Positions 13,895 to 21,499 of a DNA stretch of 36,106 nucleotides are shown here, one piece after another. Both the position numbers and the translations under genes were made by a program. Source of the DNA: a virus; the IMG/VR virus record IMGVR_UViG_3300048837_000617, positions 1-36,106 of that record; one strand, written 5' to 3'. How positions within the stretch are numbered: the stretch's first letter is position 1; each line of letters opens with the position of its first letter. The notes under the pieces were generated by a model. The model worked only from the letters and a program-made list of their open reading frames with translations, searched no databases and was not told the origin of the DNA.

Positions 13895-13906
13895 GAACAT
13901 TTGTTC
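13895..13906. promoter_or_regulatory. LexA-type box GAAC-N4-GTTC
   Basis: GAACATTTGTTC is a perfect match to the Gram-positive-type LexA (DinR/Cheo) box. It lies 14 bp upstream of the -35 of the promoter at 13921-13949. It suggests direct control by the host SOS repressor. Confidence 0.6.
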
Positions 13907-13920
13907 TAACTGTCCACCTC

Positions 13921-13949
13921 TTGAAAAGCGGGTGGCTCAGGGATATGAT
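13921..13949 (+). promoter_or_regulatory. Rightward promoter next to the LexA box
   Basis: TTGAAA (13921-13926) and TATGAT (13944-13949) are 17 bp apart. The transcript would run through 13986-14210 and antisense to the repressor gene. Confidence 0.65.
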
Positions 13950-13985
13950 GAGGGCTATGAATTGTGTTTTGGTTAGGGGGCGTCA

Positions 13986-14210
13986 TTGACCATACAAGAC
14001 AAACAGCGCCTTGCGGCGCTGCGCCAGTTATCGCCTTTTTGCTTGTTGCTGCTGGGCTGGTTAGCCCGTCAGGGCTTGCGGGGGGATTGGCTAGAATTAA
14101 GCGTTGCCGCGCTGGTAAGACTCGCTCAGGCGCGCAACCGCGTGAAGCACGTCGGCAGTCCTGTTCTCGCGGAGTGCCGCAAGCAACTGGAATTCCAATG
14201 GCGTTACTAA
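13986..14210 (+). CDS. Possible 74-aa protein from a LexA-box promoter, antisense to repressor 3' end
   Basis: The TTG start at 13986 has TTAGGGGGCGTCA upstream and is 37 bases after the -10. The protein (TIQDKQRLAALRQLSPFC...) is basic and helical with one hydrophobic stretch (FCLLLLGWLARQGL). Its last 114 bp overlap the 3' end of the repressor on the other strand, unusual for two real genes. The promoter, box and Shine-Dalgarno argue for it; the overlap and TTG argue against. If real, its place suggests an induction or antirepressor role, as inference. Confidence 0.45.
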   Translation: MTIQDKQRLAALRQLSPFCLLLLGWLARQGLRGDWLELSVAALVRLAQARNRVKHVGSPVLAECRKQLEFQWRY

Positions 14211-14432
14211 TTGCTCATCAACCGCCCCGTGCTGGTCATCTGTCAGCGCCAGCAAGTAATCTGAGGTCACCCCCAGCGTTTTTGACATAGCCGCCAAATG
14301 CTCAGCCGATGGCTGGCTAGTCCCCATTTCGTAACGATGGTACTGCCGCAGGCTGATACCACAACGGTCAGCCACGTCTTGTTGAGTTAATCCGGCGGCT
14401 TCCCTGACCGCCCTCAGGCGTGATGCTTGCAT
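14097..14432 (-). CDS. CI/Xre-type repressor
   Basis: This 111-aa protein starts MQASRLRAVR at an ATG at 14432 with GGGGGTCACACC upstream; a longer frame to 14597 runs across the operator region and is rejected. Residues about 4-60 form a classic Xre HTH (LRAVREAAGLTQQDVADRCGISLRQYHRYEMGTSQPSAEHLAAMSKTLGVTSDYLLAL). The short C-terminal part is helical, with no LexA-like protease domain and no Ala-Gly cleavage site, so it cannot be cut by RecA in the lambda CI way. It is transcribed divergently from the early operon and likely maintains lysogeny. Confidence 0.88.
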   Translation of the reverse strand: MQASRLRAVREAAGLTQQDVADRCGISLRQYHRYEMGTSQPSAEHLAAMSKTLGVTSDYLLALTDDQHGAVDEQLVTPLEFQLLAALRENRTADVLHAVARLSESYQRGNA

Positions 14433-14480
14433 TGGTGTGACCCCCGATATTTGCACAAAAAAATTCGTGCTAATACCACA

Positions 14481-14509
14481 ACTGTAATCCCACAAGACAT
14501 TGATGGCAA
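14481..14509 (-). promoter_or_regulatory. Leftward promoter of the repressor gene
   Basis: TTGCCA (14509-14504) and TACAGT (14486-14481) are 17 bp apart. It is divergent from the early promoter at 14534. Confidence 0.7.
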
Positions 14510-14525
14510 TAGTCGTATATGCCGC

Positions 14526-14562
14526 ATGCCATATTGACATACTTGGCATACGCTGGTATAGT
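14526..14562 (+). promoter_or_regulatory. Early rightward promoter with operator dyad
   Basis: TTGACA (14534-14539) and TATAGT (14557-14562) are 17 bp apart. ATGCCA/TGGCAT arms at 14526-14549 flank the -35. Related half-sites occur at 14516-14523 (TATATGCC) and 14574-14579 (CGGCAA). This is the likely target of the repressor at 14097-14432. Confidence 0.78.
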
Positions 14563-14599
14563 ACGAAATGTACGGCAAATTCACCTATGGAGGGCAATT

Positions 14600-14848
14600 A
14601 TGGGACGTGGTATGAGCATGGAGTCAATGGCCCGTATTCGTTTCAACGGGGAGCCGCTTGACAAGCTAATCCCCCGCTTGCTTGACGAAGAAGGGACTGT
14701 TCACGGGGCCGCCGTGCGGCTGGGCGTTTACCCCAATGCAATTCGCCAATGGGCAAGGCGTGAGGGGCTTGAGTTTGCCCATGCGGTCAAACTCGTGCCA
14801 GCCTCAGGGCGCAATGAGGCCCGCGAGTCGGACTTCGGCGGGCGCTAA
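14600..14848 (+). CDS. Small HTH protein, first gene of the early operon
   Basis: This 82-aa protein (MGRGMSMESMARIRFN...) starts at an ATG with TGGAGGGCA upstream. Residues about 31-55 (EEGTVHGAAVRLGVYPNAIRQWARREGL) are a helix-turn-helix of the homeodomain-like/transposase type. It overlaps the next gene by one base (TAATG). In this place, opposite the repressor, it may be a Cro-like or early regulator, but the fold is not Xre-type, so the role is uncertain. Confidence 0.8.
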   Translation: MGRGMSMESMARIRFNGEPLDKLIPRLLDEEGTVHGAAVRLGVYPNAIRQWARREGLEFAHAVKLVPASGRNEARESDFGGR

Positions 14849-15363
14849 TGGGCCAGCGCGTTTATGGCTTTGATGAGCAGTTTGCCATTGGCAAACGGGG
14901 GGAAGCCGCGCTTGACGCCTTCCTTTCGGGGCGGCTGGGGGCGCGCGTTTTAGACGTGCGTCAACTCGAGCGCGCTGGGGTTGACCGCGTTTACACAATG
15001 GGCGGGGCCAATCATATGCTAGTCGAATACAAGACTGACATGATTGCCGCTGAAACGGGCAACGCCTTTATTGAATTGGTCAGCGTCAACAAAGACGGGC
15101 GTCAAGGCTGGGCCTATACGTGCAAGTCCGACGCCCTGATTTACTTTTGCGCTGACAAGACGGGGGGCGGGCGCGCCTTTTGGTTGACGCCTGCCCGAAT
15201 TCACGCGGAATTGCCGTCATGGTTAGTTCGGTATCCGCGCCGCACAGTCCACAATGCCAATTATGAGGGTCAAGGGCTGTTAGTCCCATTGGCCGAAATT
15301 GAGCGGATTGCTGTTCTGGTCTACAACGTGCCGTCAGGGCAAATGGCGGCTGCAAAAGCCTAA
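14848..15363 (+). CDS. PD-(D/E)xK-like nuclease or resolvase
   Basis: This 171-aa protein has the pattern of a restriction-like nuclease core: GKRGEAALDAFLSGRLGARV (helix), then GVDRVY and HMLVEYKTD, giving D49 or so and an E-x-K pair; AFIELVSV and ALIYFCADK are later strands. It lies just before the Rad52-like gene, the place for recombination nucleases or Holliday-junction resolvases. Exact substrate unknown. The ATG overlaps the previous stop (TAATG). Confidence 0.7.
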   Translation: MGQRVYGFDEQFAIGKRGEAALDAFLSGRLGARVLDVRQLERAGVDRVYTMGGANHMLVEYKTDMIAAETGNAFIELVSVNKDGRQGWAYTCKSDALIYFCADKTGGGRAFWLTPARIHAELPSWLVRYPRRTVHNANYEGQGLLVPLAEIERIAVLVYNVPSGQMAAAKA

Positions 15364-15378
15364 GAGGGAGCGACCATC

Positions 15379-15981
15379 ATGACGCAAGGCATATCTGAAA
15401 AAGACCGCGCTATGCTGATTTGCCCGTTTCCGCGTGCTGAGCATGAATTCATACGCGGTTATGTGTACATCACCGAAGACGCCATCAATACCCGCTTGGC
15501 GAAAGTCGACCCCGCTTTCACCTTTGAAATTCTCAGCATCACCGCACGGGGCCGCCAAGTTTCCTGTCACGCCCGCCTGACCGTTAACGGGGTTGCGCGT
15601 GACGCCATCGGCATGCAGTCGATTGAATATCTCAAGGGCAAGGACGGGCAAGAGGATGTAAACCGCGAAGCGGGTGAGCCTGAAAAGTCGGCGGATACCG
15701 ACGCGTTCAAGCGTTGCGCCCGAAAGCACGGCATTGGCTTGTATCTCTTGCAATCCCCGAAAGAGGGCGCGCAGTTTGAGCAATGGCTTAGCGAACGGCT
15801 GGCCGCTTGGAAAGCCGCGTATGGCCATCTATTCGAAGCGCCCGCCCAATCGCCCAGCCCAACCCTAGAAAATGCCTTTCCGCGCCCCGCTGGGGGCCTT
15901 GAGCCGCCCCAGCCGCGCCGCGCTGACCCCAATTACCCTGTTCTGCAGCCACGTGCGGCTCAACCGCTGGGCGGGCGTTAA
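15379..15981 (+). CDS. Rad52/Rad22-like single-strand annealing protein
   Basis: This 200-aa protein would coat single-stranded DNA and anneal complementary strands in phage recombination and repair. The core (about 25-130) shows the family order: AINTRLAKVDPAFTFEIL, VSCHARLTVNGVARDAIGMQS, then EKSADTDAFKRCARKHGIGLYLL, the KxAxTDAxKRxA-like helix typical of Rad52 proteins. The C-terminus is a Pro-rich tail. Start ATG at 15379 after GAGGGAGCGACC. It is flanked by two small nucleases, forming a recombination module. Confidence 0.85.
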   Translation: MTQGISEKDRAMLICPFPRAEHEFIRGYVYITEDAINTRLAKVDPAFTFEILSITARGRQVSCHARLTVNGVARDAIGMQSIEYLKGKDGQEDVNREAGEPEKSADTDAFKRCARKHGIGLYLLQSPKEGAQFEQWLSERLAAWKAAYGHLFEAPAQSPSPTLENAFPRPAGGLEPPQPRRADPNYPVLQPRAAQPLGGR

Positions 15982-16262
15982 TGGCCCCGCCGCGTCATGG
16001 TAAGCGCGATATGAATGAGGCGCGGATTGTCCGCGCCTTGCGCGCTGTTGGGGCGACTGTTGAATTCCTCAGTAAAAAAGGTTGCCCCGACTTGTTAGTC
16101 GGTTATCAGGGTCAAAATTGGCTGTTTGAGGTCAAGACCGAGTCGGGCAAATTGACGCCTGACGAGATTGAATGGTTTGACGGCTGGCAAGGCCAGCGCG
16201 CCATCGTGCGCTCAGCCGATGAGGCCCTTGAAATGCTTGGCATTACGGTTTGGAAGCCCTGA
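15981..16262 (+). CDS. VRR-NUC-like nuclease
   Basis: This 93-aa protein matches the small phage VRR-NUC (PD-(D/E)xK) type: EARIVRALRAVGATVEFLSKKGCPDLLVGYQG, then WLFEVKTESGKLTPDE. PD at the end of GCPD and E-V-K of FEVKTE are the expected metal-binding and catalytic positions. Such proteins cut branched DNA. The ATG overlaps the previous stop (TAATG); an inner ATG (MNEARIV) 30 bases on is also possible. Confidence 0.85.
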   Translation: MAPPRHGKRDMNEARIVRALRAVGATVEFLSKKGCPDLLVGYQGQNWLFEVKTESGKLTPDEIEWFDGWQGQRAIVRSADEALEMLGITVWKP

Positions 16263-16268
16263 CATGAA

Positions 16269-16298
16269 ATAAAAAAGCCGTCAGGGCAATGACGGCTT
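16269..16298 (-). terminator. Leftward-oriented terminator-like hairpin
   Basis: AAGCCGTCA/TGACGGCTT (16275-16298) has a run of A on the left only. It would therefore stop leftward (antisense) transcripts; rightward it lacks a U-tract and may only slow or stabilise the message before the primase gene. Confidence 0.6.
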
Positions 16299-16360
16299 AT
16301 GCGCGCAATCGTGGGGAGCGACCCTCAAGGTTGCGCTGTACACCACAAGGATAAATCACC

Positions 16361-18838
16361 ATGCTGCAAACTGTCAACCCTATGTCAGATGACGCAAACC
16401 CTACCCCTGTTTTGACGGTCACCAAAACAACGGAACGTGACCTTGAGGACGTGCGCGGCATTACGCCCGCTGTTCAAGCCATGTTCAAGGTGAAAAACAA
16501 AAGTGACGGCTGGATTTACTATGTCAAGACACGCGGCGGGCAAGAGGCTTGCCGTTTCAAATCCTATTGGTCAGCGCGCCCGAAAGGGCCTGAGGGCGAC
16601 CGCTGGGCAAAATACCGCTGGCTGCCTGACAAGCCTGAGGGGGCGGACTATTGTTATCCCGCTGGTCAATCGCTGACTGAGGCCATCAGGGCCGCACGGG
16701 GCCGCTTGTATTTGGTCGGGGGCGAAATGGCCGTGATGGCCATGATGAGCGCGGGCTATATGAATGTCACATCCTTTTTTGGGGACTCCGCTATCCCCGC
16801 CACGTTCGCCAATGACATGAAAGCGTGGGGCGTTTCTGAGGTTGTGCTTATCCCTGACCGTGACCATTCAGGCGAGCAATGGGCGGTCAAATTGGCCGCC
16901 GCCCTCAATGCAATCAACCTCTTTTTCACCGTCTTGGCATTGCCAACAGAATTCAGCGTAAATCATGGCGCTGACGTCAATGACCTATGGATAAAGCACG
17001 ATTGTGAGGTTGAGGAATTCCGCGCGGCCCTTGAGGGCCTTGAGGAATGGCCATTGCCCGCGCCACAAGGCGCGCCCAGCGCATTTGAGGGGGCGCGCGA
17101 TAAAACGGACGTTGAATTGCCTGAGGCGTTTTTGACCGCCATTGAGGCCCGTTTGGGCGTTGATGGGCCTTATCGCGCAAGCGGCTGGTCACGCAAGCCC
17201 GTTCGTTGCCCGTTCCATGACGATAGTAACCCGTCAGCCTATTTCAACCGTCAAAAAGGGCTGTTGCATTGCTTTTCTGGCTGCAGCAAGACCTATCTGG
17301 CGAAAGAAACGGGCGAACGGCTGGGCGTGCGGCTGGCTGATTATTTGCCGCCGCTTGTTTCGCCCAACAGCAAGGGCGCGCCGCTGGTCACGCTGCCCGC
17401 GCAGCCCCAGCCCGCTCAGGCGGGGCCTCATCACGCGGCCCTGACCCGCGCCTTGCGCCCGCAGCTCCCCGCTGGGGCGGTTGATGAGGGGTTGATGGCG
17501 CTGGCCAGCGGGGGGCGCGCTTGGCTTGACGGTTACGTTGAATGGGCTAAGTCAGCCTCACCCCTGACCCCCAAGTCCTATCATGAGGCAATGGGCCTTT
17601 GGCTGATTGCGGTCATGACCGCGCGCCGAGTCGTCTTGCGGCTGGGGGGCGAAAACATATTCCCTAATCTGTACATCCTGATAGTCGGGCGGTCATCAAT
17701 CTATCGCAAGTCAACCGCTATGAAACTGGCCCGCCGCGTGCTGGATAGGGCTAACATGGGCGCGCTGTTATTACCCGAAGAAGCCAGCGCGGAAGCCTTG
17801 TTTGAGGAATTGAGCGGCATTGCGCCCAAGAATTTTGACGCGCTTTCCAATGAGGCCCGTCAGGAATGGCTTTGGGGGCGGCTGTTTGCCGCCCAGCGTT
17901 CAATCATGCTTGACGAAGCCTCAACCCTGTTTGGCAACCTCAAAAAAGAGTATATGCAAGGGCTGGCTGAAATTCTCTTGCGCGGATATGACGGGGACTC
18001 GGGGCGCTATACCAAAACAATGAAAGGCGCTGGTATGGTCAGCCTCAAGGCGGTTTGCCTGAGTTTCTTAGGGGCGACGACGCCCGTCATGTATGGTAAA
18101 TACATCGGGATTGAAGAGAATGAAAATGGCTTTGCCGCCCGCTTTGCGGTTGTCACCCCTGATGAGCAGCCGCCCTATGCCATCAGTGATGGTGTTATCG
18201 AAGTCCCCGCCGCGCTGGCTGACCGCCTGAATTTCGTTTCGCGTCATGTCTTGCCGCGCCCCGTTCCGACTGAGCCGCCTCAGGAGCCGCAAACGCCTGA
18301 CGTAATTGACGCGCTGGCTGACCCGCAAGCCCTGACGTTGCTCAATGGTTATCGCAAGGCCCTCAATTACGATATGGTCATCGGCATGAATTTATCTGAC
18401 CGTTATGCCGCCTCATACGCAAGGCTGGGGACTATGGCGGTCAAGGTTGCGCTGTTGCTGGCCACGATTGACGCCGCTGAAACAGGAATACGCATTGAGG
18501 CCCGCCACGCCGCCGCCGCCATCAACATAGTTGAGGATTGGCGCGAAAGTCTACACCGGATTGACGCGGACGTTGCGCGCGCCATGAGCGCGGGGCCAGA
18601 TGATAAGATTATCGACTTCCTGAGGTCACGCGGGGCCGCTGGCTCAACAGCCCGTGACGTCACGCGCAGTTGTGGTATCCGTGACCACAAATTGACCGCC
18701 GCCACGTTACAAGGGCTGATGGACGCGGGTGAGGTTGAATGTGTCAAGATTGCCCATGAGGGGCGGGGCCGCCCCGCGCTGGTCTATCGGCTGGTCAACG
18801 CCGACACCCTGTTGACGTTGCCCGCAAATGTGCCGTAA
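16361..18838 (+). CDS. Primase-helicase with Toprim before the zinc finger
   Basis: This 825-aa replication protein has a Toprim domain at about 112-215 (LYLVGGE with E122; LIPDRDHSG with D166, D168), then a DnaG-like zinc-finger region (C283, H286, C304, C308), then a helicase-like ATPase of the DUF3987 type (Walker A GRSSIYRKS at 443-451; Walker B IMLDEA with D518-E519). The last 70 residues form a winged helix (SGPDDKIIDFLRSRG...VYRL). In DnaG the zinc finger comes first, so the order is reversed here. The ATG at 16361 has AAGGATAAATCACC upstream. It acts in DNA replication initiation or at the fork. Confidence 0.88.
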   Translation: MLQTVNPMSDDANPTPVLTVTKTTERDLEDVRGITPAVQAMFKVKNKSDGWIYYVKTRGGQEACRFKSYWSARPKGPEGDRWAKYRWLPDKPEGADYCYPAGQSLTEAIRAARGRLYLVGGEMAVMAMMSAGYMNVTSFFGDSAIPATFANDMKAWGVSEVVLIPDRDHSGEQWAVKLAAALNAINLFFTVLALPTEFSVNHGADVNDLWIKHDCEVEEFRAALEGLEEWPLPAPQGAPSAFEGARDKTDVELPEAFLTAIEARLGVDGPYRASGWSRKPVRCPFHDDSNPSAYFNRQKGLLHCFSGCSKTYLAKETGERLGVRLADYLPPLVSPNSKGAPLVTLPAQPQPAQAGPHHAALTRALRPQLPAGAVDEGLMALASGGRAWLDGYVEWAKSASPLTPKSYHEAMGLWLIAVMTARRVVLRLGGENIFPNLYILIVGRSSIYRKSTAMKLARRVLDRANMGALLLPEEASAEALFEELSGIAPKNFDALSNEARQEWLWGRLFAAQRSIMLDEASTLFGNLKKEYMQGLAEILLRGYDGDSGRYTKTMKGAGMVSLKAVCLSFLGATTPVMYGKYIGIEENENGFAARFAVVTPDEQPPYAISDGVIEVPAALADRLNFVSRHVLPRPVPTEPPQEPQTPDVIDALADPQALTLLNGYRKALNYDMVIGMNLSDRYAASYARLGTMAVKVALLLATIDAAETGIRIEARHAAAAINIVEDWRESLHRIDADVARAMSAGPDDKIIDFLRSRGAAGSTARDVTRSCGIRDHKLTAATLQGLMDAGEVECVKIAHEGRGRPALVYRLVNADTLLTLPANVP

Positions 18839-18882
18839 AATTCAATAGGGTGTGTGACTCCTCTATCAGCATCATAGTACGG

Positions 18883-18919
18883 GCAACCGCGTGGCTTCAT
18901 GCCGCGCGGTTTGCTTTTA
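18883..18919 (+). terminator. Intrinsic terminator after primase-helicase
   Basis: GCAA-CCGCGTGGC pairs with GCCGCGCGGTTTGC (18883-18914) around a TTCAT loop, then TTTTAT follows. The rest of 18839-18990 holds no gene I can support. Confidence 0.78.
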
Positions 18920-18990
18920 TCCCCCCAGCCTCATTTAACCCGACTCCCTCAGTCAACGGAAATTGATTGTCAAAATTGGCATTTTGCCTA

Positions 18991-19072
18991 TTGACACGTT
19001 TGACACATACCGCTATACTACTTGTATTGATGAGCGGCGGGGCAACGCCGCGCAAGATGAGGGGAGCGACCC
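18991..19072 (+). promoter_or_regulatory. Promoter, leader hairpin and conserved ribosome-binding element of the pentapeptide-repeat operon
   Basis: TTGACA (18991-18996) and TATACT (19014-19019) are 17 bp apart, with a second TTTGACACA in the spacer. The leader hairpin is GCGGCG/CGCCGC (19034-19051), then GGGAGCGACCC (19062-19072). The layout and most bases match cassettes 1-3 at 1.4-2.5 kb. Confidence 0.88.
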
Positions 19073-19075
19073 ACA

Positions 19076-19417
19076 ATGGCAACACACTTTATCTCTTTCG
19101 GAAACGTGACCATGACCCGCAAGCAGCCCGCGCCGACTCAATATCGCGCCATCGTGGGCGACGTGGTCAAGGTCAAGGCGGGCGTTCTGGCTGACCATGA
19201 GGTTGAGGGTTTGGTCATTTCCGCCAGCAAGTCAGGGCTGGATTTGACGGTTGTTTACTATCTGACCGACGAGCGGGGCGTTTGGGAGTGGACTGAATAC
19301 ATGAGCGTTTACGCCCTGAGCGGGCTGGTCTTTGAGGCTGATGCTGAGCGTTTGAGCATGGTCTCCGCCTTTTACGAAGGCAATCTGTATGCTGAGGTTG
19401 CTGAGCGGCTGGCGTAG
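19076..19417 (+). CDS. Hypothetical protein, first gene of the pentapeptide-repeat operon
   Basis: This 113-aa protein starts at an ATG after GGGAGCGACCCACA. It reads as a small beta barrel-like domain (YRAIVGDVVKVKAGVLADHEVEGLVISASKSGLDLTVVYYL), then EWTEYMSVYAL and a C-terminal helix. No family recognised. An SH3- or Tudor-like barrel is possible. The next gene begins 33 bp on, after its own copy of GGGAGCGAC. Confidence 0.75.
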   Translation: MATHFISFGNVTMTRKQPAPTQYRAIVGDVVKVKAGVLADHEVEGLVISASKSGLDLTVVYYLTDERGVWEWTEYMSVYALSGLVFEADAERLSMVSAFYEGNLYAEVAERLA

Positions 19418-19450
19418 CCGCTCAGTCTTATTCATCAAAAGGGGAGCGAC

Positions 19451-20122
19451 ATGAATATTGGCACATACGAATACCGCAAGTTTCAAACCATCATGGCCCG
19501 CCGTCAGGCGGCCCTATATCCGATTGGCCGCACGGGCGCGGGTCACTGGCGGCTGAGCGCGGGCGAAATTGCCAACGCTGTTGAGGCGAATTTCAAAGAC
19601 TATTCGCATGGCTGGCTCAAGGCTGAGGCAATTGACAACCTCAACCTTGAGGGGGCCGACTTCGGCAATGCTCAATTGGCGTGGGTTGAATTCCGCAATT
19701 GCAACCTTGAGGGCGCAAATTTCGACAACGCCAGCCTTGACGGCGTTTCTTTCGTGGGCTGCAACCTGCAAGACGCCAGTTTCAGCGGGGTTGAGGCCAT
19801 CAACGTGCGAATGACCAATTGTGACTTGAAAGGCGTGAATTGGGGTGACCCGCGCCTGTTGCTCAGCCTTGACGTTTCCGACTCATTGCTTGACGCCAGC
19901 CTGTTTCTGGCCAGCGTGACCCTGCCCCGCATGGGCGCAGCGGTTGAAACGTTGCAAGCCTTTGACTTTGGTGACGGGCTGAAATTCATGGTTGACGGGG
20001 TTGAGGCGGGTTATCAAAAGTTCCGCCTGATGATTGCCGCCAGCAAGGGGCCTGACTCGCTGTACTTTGACGCCGCCGCCGCCATTCTCAGGAGCCACGC
20101 GGTTTGGCAAGGGGCTAAGTGA
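19451..20122 (+). CDS. Pentapeptide-repeat protein 1
   Basis: This 223-aa protein has about 13 A(D/N)Lxx-type repeats (residues ~62-132: NLEGA, DFGNA, EFRNC, NLEGA, NFDNA, SLDGV and so on), which form a right-handed square beta helix. It is flanked by conserved ends shared with its three neighbours: an N-terminal GHWRLSAGEIANAVEANF and a C-terminal DSLYFDAAAAILRSHAVW. Pentapeptide proteins of the MfpA/Qnr kind mimic B-DNA and bind gyrase; these helices are shorter, so that function is only a possibility. Start ATG directly after GGGGAGCGAC. Confidence 0.9.
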   Translation: MNIGTYEYRKFQTIMARRQAALYPIGRTGAGHWRLSAGEIANAVEANFKDYSHGWLKAEAIDNLNLEGADFGNAQLAWVEFRNCNLEGANFDNASLDGVSFVGCNLQDASFSGVEAINVRMTNCDLKGVNWGDPRLLLSLDVSDSLLDASLFLASVTLPRMGAAVETLQAFDFGDGLKFMVDGVEAGYQKFRLMIAASKGPDSLYFDAAAAILRSHAVWQGAK

Positions 20123-20811
20123 TGACAGACAAAATTACCCCGATGGGCTTTGGTGAATTGGGCGCGCTGAAAAGGCGCGCCCAAGAGGGCGAGCCCTATT
20201 GGGCCGCGACCGCTGATGAGGTCTTGCGCGCATACGCGGCGGGCCATCGTAATTTTGACTATGCCGACTTGCGCGGTCAGTCATTCCGCGCCCAGCGGTT
20301 GACGGGCATTAGCCTCAACAGCGCCGCGCTCAGCAATTGCGACTTTCGTTTTGCCAATCTTAGCGGGGCAAACCTGCGCGGGGCGTTCTGTCACAAGGCT
20401 CATTTTGAGGGGGCATGGCTGACACATGCGCGGCTCAGGGGGGCATTGCTCAAGACGGCTGAGGTTTGGGCTTTCCAAATCATCACCGCCCATTTCGCGG
20501 GGGCTTACTTGCCCCGCAGCGTTTTCGCGGCTGAAATTGCCCTACCCAATATGTCAAGCCGTGACGACTCGCTCAAAGGCTACGCCGAATATTCAGGCGA
20601 GTTGCTGACGTTGCGCGCGGGCTGTTTTGAGGGCAACCCCCTTGAGTTCATTGAGGCGGTCAAAGCGCGGCATGGCGAAGAGTCGCTGTATGTTGACGCG
20701 CTGGGCCTAATCCTCAAGGCATATGACCGCTGGCTTCCAACCGCCCGCCCCGATGGCGCTGACGACGCCATCTATGAGGCTGAAGCCCGCGCCTTTGACG
20801 TTTCAATGTAG
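20122..20811 (+). CDS. Pentapeptide-repeat protein 2
   Basis: This 229-aa protein overlaps the previous stop (TGATG). It has about 14 repeats (NFDYA, DLRGQ, SFRAQ, RLTGI, SLNSA, ALSNC, DFRFA, NLSGA, NLRGA and so on, residues ~38-107). The N-terminal YWAATADEVLRAYAAGHRNF and C-terminal EESLYVDALGLILKAYDRW match the same positions in proteins 1, 3 and 4, so all four are diverged copies. A charged tail (about 208-229) is unique to this copy. Confidence 0.9.
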   Translation: MTDKITPMGFGELGALKRRAQEGEPYWAATADEVLRAYAAGHRNFDYADLRGQSFRAQRLTGISLNSAALSNCDFRFANLSGANLRGAFCHKAHFEGAWLTHARLRGALLKTAEVWAFQIITAHFAGAYLPRSVFAAEIALPNMSSRDDSLKGYAEYSGELLTLRAGCFEGNPLEFIEAVKARHGEESLYVDALGLILKAYDRWLPTARPDGADDAIYEAEARAFDVSM

Positions 20812-20825
20812 CCGATTGCGAATGA

Positions 20826-20845
20826 GGCGGGGCGCAAGCCCCGCC
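20826..20845 (+). other. Intercistronic hairpin
   Basis: GGCGGGGC/GCCCCGCC with a GCAA loop is a perfect stem with a stable tetraloop and no U-tract. It lies between pentapeptide-repeat genes 2 and 3 and probably affects message processing or stability. Confidence 0.7.
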
Positions 20846-20863
20846 CGTGAAAAGAGGGTCAAC

Positions 20864-21490
20864 ATGAATAGTGAAACAGCCGAATTTGTCATCAATCTCA
20901 TGAGCCGCCGTAATCATGGCGTTGGGCGCTGGGCCGTCACGGGTGAGGAATTCCGCGCCGCTGTTGAGGCTGGGGTGACGTATTTCGTGGGGGCTGACAT
21001 TGGGCCTGAGGCTGACCTTGAGGACGCGGACTTGAGCGGTTGCAATCTTCAGGGCGCGGCCTTTCGCAAGGCCCGCCTGAGCGGGGCCGAATTCGCGCTT
21101 GCCAATCTGGCTTATGCCAATTTTGATGGCGCGGACTTGACCGACGCGCAATTTGCTGGGGCCAATCTATACGCGACTGACTTTCGCGGCTCAAACGTCA
21201 CGGGTGACCAGATATGTCAGGGCGTTGGGCGGGATGTAGCCATTGATGATGACGTCTTTTTTGCGGTCATGCGCGTTTCTGGACTGCATGCCGACTTGCG
21301 GGCCTTTGAATGGGCGGGCGACTTGTACATTACTCAAGGTGATGACGCCAGCCTGCCCGCCGCCAAATTCGGCCCGTTCGTGGTCAGGAAATACGGGGCC
21401 GAGTCGATGCTTGCCAAGACGGTTGAATTGATTGAGGCCAGTTACGTTGAATTCAAGCGCCGCCAAATGGCGCGCGCGGGTCAGGCATAA
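20864..21490 (+). CDS. Pentapeptide-repeat protein 3
   Basis: This 208-aa protein starts at an ATG (20864) with AGAGGGTCAAC upstream; a longer in-frame start is inside gene 2 and rejected. It has about 13 repeats (DLEDA, DLSGC, NLQGA, AFRKA, RLSGA, EFALA, NLAYA, NFDGA, DLTDA, QFAGA, NLYAT, DFRGS) flanked by GRWAVTGEEFRAAVEAGVTYF and AESMLAKTVELIEASYVEF. It is the most regular solenoid of the four. Confidence 0.9.
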   Translation: MNSETAEFVINLMSRRNHGVGRWAVTGEEFRAAVEAGVTYFVGADIGPEADLEDADLSGCNLQGAAFRKARLSGAEFALANLAYANFDGADLTDAQFAGANLYATDFRGSNVTGDQICQGVGRDVAIDDDVFFAVMRVSGLHADLRAFEWAGDLYITQGDDASLPAAKFGPFVVRKYGAESMLAKTVELIEASYVEFKRRQMARAGQA

Positions 21491-21499
21491 GGGGGAGTC

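Noticed and set aside
14433-14597. N-terminal extension of the repressor
   Set aside because: The extra codons span both divergent promoters and the operator; the ATG at 14432 has a good ribosome-binding site and begins exactly at the HTH domain.
18839-18990. Possible tRNA in the gap after the primase gene
   Set aside because: The only stable structure is the terminator hairpin; no D-arm, anticodon arm or CCA end could be drawn.
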